DNA from: Stropharia rugosoannulata | Lineage: Eukaryota > Basidiomycota > Agaricomycetes > Agaricales > Strophariaceae | DNA: 64,000 nt | Direction: 5' to 3' | NCBI GenBank assembly: GCA_028532985.1 | Contig: JANCIK010000007.1 | Coordinates: forward strand, 2,294,001 to 2,358,000 | Shown: positions 43,117 through 51,866 of the stretch, piece by piece | How the letters are laid out: every line of letters begins with the position of its first letter | How positions within the stretch are numbered: position 1 is the first letter of the stretch | Program-made: the position numbers and the translations under genes | Notes under the pieces: generated by a model | Told to the model about the DNA's origin: nothing | The model's database searches: none | The model's input: the letters and a program-made list of their open reading frames with translations, nothing else

Positions 43117-46100
43117 TTATTCATCATCAGGCGCCACTTGCGAGTCCTCGGGTACTTCTTCATGAACCATGCCTTCAATTAAATCCTTGGGTTGGGATAA
43201 TAGTTCCCATGGTATTGCCAGCGGTTCCCTTGATATATAAGGTATCAAGCGATATGCGGCGAATCTCTTGTAGGAGACAGCTCCACTAAGTTCAGCACAG
43301 ATGTAAGACCCTCCTTTCGTTCGTCGTAACACCATTAGAGGCCCGAAGTATTGTGGTTTTGTTTTCCGATCAAGTGATTTTTCAACTGGTGAATTCCTGA
43401 CTAGAACCAAAGTACCTGGTGCGAAGTCCTGCGGTACGATGCGATGCTTATTATACTGTTCAAAATAACGAGCTTGTCGCAGCCGTGCTTGCTCCACTTT
43501 GTCCTTGACCCTTTCAAGATCTTCCGGTCGCTTCTGCAGCATTATAGCTCTTCTTGCTATTAGCTCTTCTTCGGAAATCATATCGACTTGATCGGGAAAC
43601 ATGAAGGTCGCTTCTGTGATGTCAAATGGGAATAATGGCTCCACTCCGTGCGCGATATAGTAGGGAGTATAACCTGTTGATTTTTGTACCGTAACACGTT
43701 CGGCCCATAAAACAAATCGGAGAATTAGTGGCCATATTGATAAGTCGCCTTCACAAGTCTTGACTATTGCTTCCCTAACATCGAGATGTCGTTTTTCAAT
43801 CAAGCCGTTTGCCTGTGAATTATATCCCGAAATTCTGATGTGGTAGATTCCATATTTTTCCGCCAAATAGTTCACGGCTTTAACCCAAGGTGTACCATTG
43901 TCTGTCACGATAATAGCCATAGCTCCCCATCGCGACATAACATCCAACAGAAATTCTCCTATAACCGTATGGTTTTCCGACGCTACAGCCAGAGCTTCAG
44001 GCATTCCCGAAAGTGAACATCGTAGATGAAGACAGAGATGTTTTCCCCCTTTTCCTTTGGGCATAAAGAAAGTATCTGCATGAACCTTGACAAATAGCGA
44101 CAATGGACGAGCTACCGTTGGCGGAATGAGGTTGTTTACCCTTGACTGTCGCTGACATATATCGCAAGTCTTCAAGTACCACGTAAGATCATTACTGATG
44201 TTAGGCCACCAAAAACGCTTCGTGAGCCTATTCCACACAGTAAAATAAGACTTATGTCCTAAATTATTGTGTACTTCTTGGAGTATCCGAAGCCTATCTT
44301 CTTGTTGTACCACTTGTTTATGTTCACCATCGTCGGACCTTTTCCATAGTTTTCCGTCCAGTATGAAGAATTGCCTTACTTTCTTGAGGAAGCGGTCGTA
44401 CTCCTTTCTTGTGCGAATCCATGCGGGTCTTTCGGGGTCGCCTAGAAATTCTTTGACCTTCTTTAATTCCTCATCCATGTCAGCTCCTCTGTCGGAAACC
44501 GGTAACTTAAGCGTTGTAGTAATCTCCGAACGGTGAGGTACCGATTTAGCTGCAATAAGTACCATAGCCTTGTAAGACAATGACGATCCCGGTATTTTCT
44601 TCTGTACCATGGACATGTGAGTGAATTTCCGATTGTCATTTTTGTTTAAGACCCAGATTCCGAAGCCACATGCCCTGTCAATCCAGTCTTCTACTTCTTC
44701 TTCGGAATCTTCTTGAGGATCTAATTCTGATCGTCTCCTTCTTGACAGACCGTCTGGTGAATGTGATTTTCCAGGGACGTGTTCTGGCTTGAAGTCAAAC
44801 AAAAGTATAGCGGCTATCCAGCGATTTATCGTAGCATTAGGTTGTATATCGGGGTTGTTTAACATTCCCTTGAGGTAACTCGCATCAGTCCTGACTATCA
44901 AGTTTTCCACTCCAACCAGGTATATCCGATACGCTCTAAGGCTGCGAAATAGACCATATAACTTGATCTTGGCTTGTGAGTATCTTGATTCTCTTTCGTT
45001 CCAAGTTATAGACCCAAACCACGCAGGATGTTCCTTTCCGTCTTCTTTAACCTGAGATAAAATAAAACCCACGGCTATGTTGCTTGAGTCCACCTCCATT
45101 ATTATCTGTCCTTCGGATTCATAGTCCAATGCCGTTAATGCTGGAGACTGAATTAAGAGACGCTTTAAACTGTCCATTGCTTCTTGTTCTCTTTGTCCCC
45201 ATGTGAATTCAACGTCCTTCTTTGTTAGTTCAGTTAATGGTCTTGAATGCATTGCATAATCTTTTATAAAGATATGCATTACACCCAATGTTCCCAAGAA
45301 TGAGCGAACTTCTGTCAAGTTTTCACAAGGTTTCCAATCCCTGATAACTCTGACTTTTGACTCATCAACTGTCCTTCCTTGGATGCTGCACATATGGCCA
45401 ACAACATTAATTCTTGGTACAGCCAAAAAGGATTTCGAGGCATTGAAGGTTCCTCCAGCATGCTGTATCCTTTGAATAATGCGATGTACATTGTTCAAGT
45501 GTTCCCAGACAAATCTTCTGATACCAGGGTTTTCGGAAATCGTTTCATAGACCCCATTCTCATCTTGATAATAAGATCGTGGTCCTTTGACCGGTACATC
45601 GTCCACAAAAGGTGCCGTAAATTCAGGAATCTCCGGCTCCAGGATAAATGACACATCTCCTTGTTGGACTTGAACCGAATTTGTAAATCCTTGTGGTAGA
45701 CGGGTCAATCTCAGGTTTCTGATAGGTGAAGAGAACGTAGTATAATCCCTTGAATCTTGATGAAGAACCCGATGGTCAAATCCTACAAACAAATCAAACA
45801 TGGCATAGATAGTTCTTCCACCGAAAGATTCCGCATAGAGTTCTACAACTGGCGGTAGAGCTGAGTCTTTTATGGTTACTGCATTCAACCTTCTCAGGTC
45901 ATGCACTACCCGTATTGCTCCGCTTTTCTTTGGCACATATAGGATCCTGGACCGATAAGGTGAACTAGAAGGTTCATATACTTTGCTTGCGACTTTATCT
46001 TGAAAAATTCTCGTGACTTCTTTAGCTATGCCTGGAGGTATCGGTATCGGTTTTTCCGCCCATGGTTCATGCGGTACAACGGGTATCTTTAGTGGTTCAA

Positions 46101-46653
46101 AATAGTCTTCTCTGAAGGCACCTTTCTCCATCTCATTCCAGGCGAATCCCATCTCATGTTCTTTAATGATCCATTGAACTAGACGGGCTTCATCCGGTGT
46201 CAAGAAGCCATCTTCATTTATGTTCCAGGCGTCCATTCGTTCTTTTGTATAGCGTATTCCTGGTTCAATATGGTCCACTTTAAAAGGTAATGGTTTCATA
46301 TTAGCCAGAGGATCCGATGGAATTCTTCTAATAACACGATATTCTTCGGGAAGCGTAGTTGACACAGGAAACGTCCGTCTCGCCACAGGTTTATATTTTT
46401 TCCTAGCTTTTATTATTAGTGCTCTTTGTTGAAAAGAGTAAGCATAAGTCTTCTGTAAACATTGGCCGATAAATCTGGCCGAAACTTCAAAATTAAAATT
46501 AGTAGGGTATATTTCGTGATATGATGATCCTCTTTCATCATCTATTCTTGCTGTGAATAAGGGAGTTATAAATCGTCCAAATGATAGTGCTGAAGGAATA
46601 TCCTTCTTGTGCTGTTCATGTCGTTTCTCGTGCACTATATTTAACATGAACAT
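43117..46653 (-). CDS. pol: Ty3/Gypsy Pol: reverse transcriptase, RNase H, integrase
   Basis: 1178 residues counted from the first in-frame Met; the frame is open further, to the slippery site at 46,689-46,695. Reverse transcriptase: MFDLFVGFD with Asp near 287 and FVDD at 349-352. RNase H: MEVDSSNIAVGF. GKSHSPDGLSRR then leads to integrase. The integrase zinc part is HNNLGHKS...CDICQ. The DDE core has HADTFF, VTDNGTPW and GLIEKRH, with 34 residues between the last Asp and Glu. A C-terminal GPL/YICAELSG module follows, with no chromodomain. All key residues are present, and with near-identical LTRs this copy is probably active. It replicates the element in virus-like particles and inserts the cDNA. 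Confidence 0.95.
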   Translation of the reverse strand: MFMLNIVHEKRHEQHKKDIPSALSFGRFITPLFTARIDDERGSSYHEIYPTNFNFEVSARFIGQCLQKTYAYSFQQRALIIKARKKYKPVARRTFPVSTTLPEEYRVIRRIPSDPLANMKPLPFKVDHIEPGIRYTKERMDAWNINEDGFLTPDEARLVQWIIKEHEMGFAWNEMEKGAFREDYFEPLKIPVVPHEPWAEKPIPIPPGIAKEVTRIFQDKVASKVYEPSSSPYRSRILYVPKKSGAIRVVHDLRRLNAVTIKDSALPPVVELYAESFGGRTIYAMFDLFVGFDHRVLHQDSRDYTTFSSPIRNLRLTRLPQGFTNSVQVQQGDVSFILEPEIPEFTAPFVDDVPVKGPRSYYQDENGVYETISENPGIRRFVWEHLNNVHRIIQRIQHAGGTFNASKSFLAVPRINVVGHMCSIQGRTVDESKVRVIRDWKPCENLTEVRSFLGTLGVMHIFIKDYAMHSRPLTELTKKDVEFTWGQREQEAMDSLKRLLIQSPALTALDYESEGQIIMEVDSSNIAVGFILSQVKEDGKEHPAWFGSITWNERESRYSQAKIKLYGLFRSLRAYRIYLVGVENLIVRTDASYLKGMLNNPDIQPNATINRWIAAILLFDFKPEHVPGKSHSPDGLSRRRRSELDPQEDSEEEVEDWIDRACGFGIWVLNKNDNRKFTHMSMVQKKIPGSSLSYKAMVLIAAKSVPHRSEITTTLKLPVSDRGADMDEELKKVKEFLGDPERPAWIRTRKEYDRFLKKVRQFFILDGKLWKRSDDGEHKQVVQQEDRLRILQEVHNNLGHKSYFTVWNRLTKRFWWPNISNDLTWYLKTCDICQRQSRVNNLIPPTVARPLSLFVKVHADTFFMPKGKGGKHLCLHLRCSLSGMPEALAVASENHTVIGEFLLDVMSRWGAMAIIVTDNGTPWVKAVNYLAEKYGIYHIRISGYNSQANGLIEKRHLDVREAIVKTCEGDLSIWPLILRFVLWAERVTVQKSTGYTPYYIAHGVEPLFPFDITEATFMFPDQVDMISEEELIARRAIMLQKRPEDLERVKDKVEQARLRQARYFEQYNKHRIVPQDFAPGTLVLVRNSPVEKSLDRKTKPQYFGPLMVLRRTKGGSYICAELSGAVSYKRFAAYRLIPYISREPLAIPWELLSQPKDLIEGMVHEEVPEDSQVAPDDE

Positions 46654-46667
46654 CTTTCCCGACCATG

Positions 46668-48650
46668 TTAATTCAGTCGGGATTCTGGAAAATCCGCTGA
46701 CTCTTTTTCGGAAACCTTATTCCTGGGCTGAGTTGGAATAGTAACCACCTTCTGCGTGTTGGGGCAAGTCAAAGTGATTTCCTGGTCGCCATTTGTATAA
46801 TCCCTAGTAGTGCATCCAGTATACACAAAGAACGGTCGTCCTATCAGGACTTGAAAAGGGGCTTTATCCACGACATGTACTTGAAAATAGAGTTCAAGGC
46901 TTCCAATAGTGATTTTAAGGTTTTCGCACATTCCATCCGTTTGCGATAATTCCGTGTTGGCAGACTCCATGTATATTTTCCTTTCTGGGTTTATATTGTG
47001 AGACAGTTTCCTCCATATGCGCTTGTCCATTGCCATGATTTCCGATCCTTGGTCCAAAACACATTCCGCCGTGAATTCACCGTTTAGCAACGCAGGTATC
47101 ACCCTGAGTTTCATAAGGGGAGAAGCCGTCAAAAGGACTCTATCTGATGGCCCATTTTCCGAAGCAAATTGTAGCACATAAGACCCTTCATTTTCTTCGC
47201 CGTGGACATAGCTAACCGTCGGAATTCTCTTTGGTGTAGTTGTTTCCTTGAAATATTTCCGAAGTTCTCCAGAAATAGCCAACAACTCTCTTTGAGAAAT
47301 AGTAATTTCTGCATCCAAAGATTTCGATATGACTTTCTTAAGAAGGTCCAAATTTTCCGCTCCTGAGGTGAATCTATACTGGGGTCCTTTAGCCGGTTCA
47401 AATCTTACATGTGCTTCTGGTATTGTCTTTTCCGATTTCCTTTCGGCAATCACGACTTCAGGGACTTTTTCATAAGCAGATGAGTTTTTTCCTGGTCCAG
47501 GTTTGTCTTGGGGCAAAGACCTTGTCTTCAGATAAACCTCACCGATTTCTTCGTCGACTTCTTCGAGTTTACTGGAAGAATTAAACAAGGTTTCAGCCGT
47601 AGTACAGGAAAACATCATCGTGGTAGCTGGCGACAGGTGAGGGGGTGCATCTTGAGCACGTTGTAGTTTGAGAATGTTTTCGATCCTTTCTTTTATTGTT
47701 CCAGTTCCATTGATCCAGTCGCCGTTAGCCATTGTGAATCTACCATTCAGTCCTTGTTTGATGATTCCCTTGTTTATAAATTCATCCAGCAAGTTGCAAG
47801 ACCTCATAATATGATTAATGTCTCCGCAAAACAAGCAACCAGGGGCATAGCGCGGAGTGGAACGATACATAGGTCTTTCTTGCATCGGAAAAGATGTATT
47901 TGGTTGGCCTTGCATAAACATCTTTATTGATCCTAATTCCGATGTCATTTTCCTTAGCATGAGCTCAAGAGCAGTTTCTTCGGTTTTCGTCCGTTCACGA
48001 GGTGTGTCTTCAAGGCCATACCTGTCAGAATAAGCGTTATCTTGAAGAACATATCGAGCCGCTTGATTAACTTGAAGATAATCATGAACTAGGCCCGGTT
48101 TCCGCTTTGGGTCTTCAGCCGTTAATTGAGTAAGAACCTTCGCCCTGAATTCTTTTGGGAGACCTAGAACATAGTTTCTGTTGATGTCGTCTCTTGATGA
48201 TAATTGCTCCTTCTCCAGATAAGTAGCTATAATCATGAATTCACAATGATATTCTGCTAGAAGTTCTTGATTATCCATGGGTTTGCTCGAAAACTTCTGT
48301 ATTAATTTATGCAGGTCGTTGACTGAGTATTTGTAGAGCGAATCCAACCCAGGGAAATATTCCAGTAATATTTGTTTATTCTCCTTCCAGGATTTGTTTT
48401 CATCTAGAATATTCTTCCATGTTTCGTGGTATCGGTAATCCACATACCACAGGGTTTTTGTAATCCGCGTGATATCCGAAGTGTCTCCCCTGTCTTTGCA
48501 TAATTCCTCGATGTCCTCTAGGTATCGATGTAAAGGAGTAGTTGGTCCTGTAAACGATGGAGCATCTTTTGAGTTGCGGTTTGGGTAAGGCTTGACTTTG
48601 GGCGCCACGGTTTGAACTTCAAAAGGGTTAGCTTCGATTCCGTGATCCAT
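46668..48650 (-). CDS. gag: Ty3/Gypsy Gag with CCHC zinc knuckle and aspartic protease
   Basis: 660 residues. The N-terminal capsid-like half is mostly helical. One canonical CCHC knuckle lies at 272-285 (CLFCGDINHIMRSC). A Glu/Lys-rich linker follows, then a retropepsin-like domain with LDQGSE (Asp near 533) and VLIGRPF about 70 residues later. It forms the particle and matures the polyproteins. The ATG at 48,650 lies about 170 bases from the primer site, and TTTCCGA directly precedes it. Pol follows in the -1 frame. Architecture equals that of the gag at 1996-4254, though sequence identity is low. The frame is intact. Confidence 0.92.
   Translation of the reverse strand: MDHGIEANPFEVQTVAPKVKPYPNRNSKDAPSFTGPTTPLHRYLEDIEELCKDRGDTSDITRITKTLWYVDYRYHETWKNILDENKSWKENKQILLEYFPGLDSLYKYSVNDLHKLIQKFSSKPMDNQELLAEYHCEFMIIATYLEKEQLSSRDDINRNYVLGLPKEFRAKVLTQLTAEDPKRKPGLVHDYLQVNQAARYVLQDNAYSDRYGLEDTPRERTKTEETALELMLRKMTSELGSIKMFMQGQPNTSFPMQERPMYRSTPRYAPGCLFCGDINHIMRSCNLLDEFINKGIIKQGLNGRFTMANGDWINGTGTIKERIENILKLQRAQDAPPHLSPATTMMFSCTTAETLFNSSSKLEEVDEEIGEVYLKTRSLPQDKPGPGKNSSAYEKVPEVVIAERKSEKTIPEAHVRFEPAKGPQYRFTSGAENLDLLKKVISKSLDAEITISQRELLAISGELRKYFKETTTPKRIPTVSYVHGEENEGSYVLQFASENGPSDRVLLTASPLMKLRVIPALLNGEFTAECVLDQGSEIMAMDKRIWRKLSHNINPERKIYMESANTELSQTDGMCENLKITIGSLELYFQVHVVDKAPFQVLIGRPFFVYTGCTTRDYTNGDQEITLTCPNTQKVVTIPTQPRNKVSEKESADFPESRLN
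46689..46695 (-). promoter_or_regulatory. Candidate -1 frameshift heptamer (GGATTTT)
   Basis: In the gag frame the codons are GCG GAT TTT, so G GAT TTT is in the X XXY YYZ register, seven codons before the gag stop. Moving back one base enters the pol frame, which stays open (GFSRIPTELTW...). GGAUUUU is the known slippery site of red clover necrotic mosaic virus. A downstream structure was not evaluated. Confidence 0.5.
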
Positions 48651-48819
48651 TTCCGATATATGGCTGAGTACTGAAGATATTTGGCTTCCTGACGGTGTCG
48701 GTCTTTTCCTTCTTCTCTTGATGGGCGCTTCAGGAGGTTGTAGGGGTATAGCAAATTCTGCAGCAAGTTGACGAGTTATCCGACGGTCTGGAACAGATGG
48801 ATCTATTGTGAACTGTAGA

Positions 48820-48837
48820 CCCTCGCGGTGGGCTCCA
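48820..48837 (-). other. Primer binding site of element 2
   Basis: The same 18-mer as in element 1 (TGGAGCCCACC...), starting 3 bases inside the 5' LTR edge at 48,841. Confidence 0.8.
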
Positions 48838-48840
48838 CGT

Positions 48841-49793
48841 TGTGAGGTGCGAAGTTGGGTAGGACGGGTCTGAAAAGCCTGTCTCTATAGTTCACAATGT
48901 GCGAAGGCAATGTGTGTACAACGATAGCACGTTGAAAAGGTTTTACTTGTTTTAAAACAAGGAGCTTCCAGTGTACGAGGTTTAAACAATGGTTTCCGAT
49001 GCGAACTAGTATGAAGTGTGTAGGTAGAATTTAACCCTGAAGGAAGCTGGAGAAGTACAGAGATATTCTACTCCTTAAATACCCGTCTGGTTGCCATGCC
49101 CAGATGGTTCCATATACATCCACGAAGATCCGACCGCCTGTGCTGTCTTTATCTCGTCGGAAACCATGCTGCACTACAGCATGCTTCATATCTTGGCCAC
49201 AAATTTCCTTATCTTCGGAAACCAAGCCCAAGCACAAGAAATCTTCCTGTGGCTGGATCATCTCCATGTTCACCCCTAAACATACATCTCCTCCAACCCT
49301 CTCTCCACACCTATGTCCCTTGTGTTTGTGTCGAGATTCTTCTTCTCTCTGCTACCACACGCCTGCATGTCGTCGGAAACCCTTGCATATCGTCGGAATC
49401 CGTTGCCATATTTGTCCCAGGTCGTATGTATGAGTATTTCCATGTGATTGACTCCCTTGTGGGTCCATAGTTACATCAGATTGTTAATATTGATCTGATG
49501 TTGTCGGCATCAGAAGTCCAATATTGCTCTGATGCTGTTATCATTCTTGATCTGCCATTGAGTTGTAATAACATCTTGAGTCTTCCTTGTGCTTGTCTCT
49601 TGTTTCATCATGTACATATTTCATATCTTGCATCTTCATATCTTAGACTTCATATTTCGTGCTTCTTCTTGTTCTTTCAGTTTCCGATAGTAGTTTCCGA
49701 TCGTCATGGCGGATATGTTGCTTCTTGTGTATCTATGTTCTGAACCTTATGGTTTTTCATGTTTTCACGAGGGGCCAGCCCCAGCCCCTCACA
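48841..49793 (-). repeat. 5' LTR of element 2
   Basis: 953 bases, one substitution from the 3' LTR (G at 48,927). As the upstream LTR of a minus-strand element it should carry the promoter; only a weak TATTTAAG-like box is seen near 49,073. It contains six TTTCCGA/TCGGAAA sites. Confidence 0.95.
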
Positions 49794-50582
49794 CCGTTAT
49801 CCAATGGATGACTGTTTAAAATAGCGCTGAAAATACAGGGAGTTGAAGAAATGTTACATTAGGTACTGCTCAATGGCACCTGAAATTTACAGAGCTAGCT
49901 GATAAGATACATGACAATGCAATACCAAATTTTCAGTAAGATAACTTACTCTGTTCGCTCAATTTGAGATGTGGGATCTTTTCTAGCCAATCACATTGCA
50001 TATAAATTAGTGCTGAGAATATCATACAAAGGAAAAGTAACGGTAGTATTGACCTTAAACCACTACATAGGACCTTAAAATTTATGCTGGTACATGCCTG
50101 ACATAGTAGCAATGTATATGTAGTTTTTTTGTGGGGCAGAAAATTGCTGGGGTGAAGTTCTGGCAAAGTACATATGTTCTGAGTAAGACGAAGGGTGAAT
50201 CCCTTACTGAACTTGCGCCGAAAACTCAGAATTTCAATGTTCTCCTTTGGATAATTTTGACAAAAATATCAGACAGACTACATTCAAATGGTGCACAGTA
50301 GTCAATCTTCCGTTCTCTCTACCCTGATCATTGTTTCAATAACAAGGTAGAAGCATTTTTTAAGTACATTATTGCCAGGTCGTAAAACCAGTTCTAAAAA
50401 TAGATACACATCGTCGAGTGCTATCATACTAAGGCAGAAATCACTTGGATGTTATGGACACTTTCACTATGAATATATACCACTCATTTTCAAGGCTGAG
50501 CTTGTGATTCTGGCAGACATTGTTTCAAAGATCAATTCAACGGATTCACAATGTACCAAGAAAGTAATCATAAGTTGTACAT
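49794..50582. other. KDZ sequence without a gene
   Basis: AT-rich, with short frames only. It joins directly to 38,281 when the Gypsy element is removed. It lies downstream of the Cys-rich gene at 50,583-51,498. Confidence 0.45.
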
Positions 50583-51498
50583 TCAATGCTCCAACCAATC
50601 TTCGTACGTCTCAAGGCCACCGAAAAAGGAATCCATATCCTCGTGCCTGTCATATTCCTCGTTTTGAAGGACCTCGTCAACCATATCTGACAAAAGTTGA
50701 TCATCATCGAATGCCGCCTGAATCTCTTCATTACTGGCGGCCATGGGGTTGTAGTCGTCGTCTTCAAATTCTGGGGAGCCCCCACGAGAAAATAGAGCGG
50801 CACTATTGTGGCAGTGTGAAAAAGCCTGGCTAGGTACATAAGCTAACAACCGGGTGAGAAATTATAGTCTTCAGGAGCGATGTATTGATGAACTAGTACT
50901 TACATGTGTTGCTCTGGCTTGCAGCGGTCGATCTGATAACCGCAGCCCGACCACCAATTTCTACGGCAGGAGCTGCATCAATGTGGAGGTCTTTGTTCTT
51001 ACGGCAAATTTGGGCTCTAGCAGAGGACAACGGCGTATTGGGGCGTGTTGGAGGTGCGGTATCGAGAGAGCGTGAGGCACAAAATGATAGATTGATTGAA
51101 GGTAAGGCCGAACTCATTCCAAAGTTTGCCTGAAGATTAACTTCACGTGAAGCATTGCAATGTATGGAACACGGCCCAACCTCTGTGTAGCATTGGTGGC
51201 GGTGAAGGTCACAACTGGGTACTAAAAAAAGACAGGTTGAATATAAATAGTTAGTACAATGAGATTCGCGAGGATTCAAGCACTCACCAATCAAAGGGTA
51301 TATGCCATTACCCTTGTTAGCCAGATGACAACCTGATAATTGCAATCGGGTCAGTAAAATACTAAGGATCTTCCCAAGACTCGTGCAAGATCACTACAGT
51401 CGGAATGATGCCTTACCATTCACGCAGAACACTGCAATTACCGCATTTGGATTGCAGGTACACGGACGCCCACGAGTGTCATCGTTGAAACAGCTCAT
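50583..51498 (-). CDS. KDZ-borne Cys-rich protein with acidic tail, four exons
   Basis: Exons on the minus strand: 51498-51417, 51332-51288, 51221-50904, 50842-50583, with consensus GT..AG introns in consistent phase; 234 residues. The N-terminal 65 residues hold ten cysteines and two His-containing pairs (PCTCNPN, VFCVNGCHL, SCDLHRHQC, GPCSIHC), suggesting a small metal-binding or disulphide-rich module. The middle is Ser/Pro/Ala-rich. The last 65 residues are strongly acidic (EFEDDDYN, DDDQLLSDMVDEVLQNEEYD) and end in ETYEDWLEH. No family is recognised. It is divergent from the gene at 51,867, with about 370 bases between them that could hold a shared promoter. Being inside the inverted repeats, it is probable KDZ cargo. 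Confidence 0.7.
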
Positions 51499-51866
51499 TG
51501 TGAATCTTCTTTACAAGGAAGCGACCAGCAGTCAATACCATTGCTATTATCCTAGATCTTTTTTTTAAAGTTATGGTGGCTTAGAACTGAGCAGTTACTT
51601 ACGAGCTACTACTGTTCCGCCCAAGTCCCGCCTGGCTTCCGGATATTCCTATTGGTAAAAGGTAGTTCTGCCGCATGTAAGCCGTAGAGTGATAGGCAGA
51701 GCTAGATCTGCTGATTTTTGCCGCCAAACTTTGACTGCCGGGTGTCAATTTTTCTGTGGCCTACAGTACTGTCCCTCATGTTTCCAAGTTAAGACTGTGA
51801 ACAGTAGTCTACAAGGTAAGTTTACTGGTATTCCGGACAACACAACAGAGACTAAGTTAAATAAAG

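Larger units (their letters stand above)
38282..49793 (-). mobile_element. Complete Ty3/Gypsy retrotransposon with four antisense genes (element 2)
   Basis: 11,512 bases. Two 953-bp LTRs begin TGTGAGG and end CCTCACA. A primer site (48,820-48,837), gag (minus), pol (minus) and a polypurine tract next to the 3' LTR are all present. CCGT flanks both outer ends (38,278-38,281 and 49,794-49,797), a 4-bp or imperfect 5-bp target duplication. Between pol and the 3' LTR there are 3.9 kb with four plus-strand genes. The LTRs differ at a single base (38,368 A, 48,927 G), so insertion was very recent. The element is unusually rich in TTTCCGA/TCGGAAA. Confidence 0.95.

Noticed and set aside
43117..46653. 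Element 2 as an endogenous virus with an envelope gene
   Set aside because: None of the antisense genes has a signal peptide, membrane segment or fusion-like motif; they are on the opposite strand and two have introns.
49933..50166. 77-codon minus frame with a hydrophobic segment
   Set aside because: Short, no neighbouring exon, AT-rich surroundings; the hydrophobic stretch is compatible with chance.
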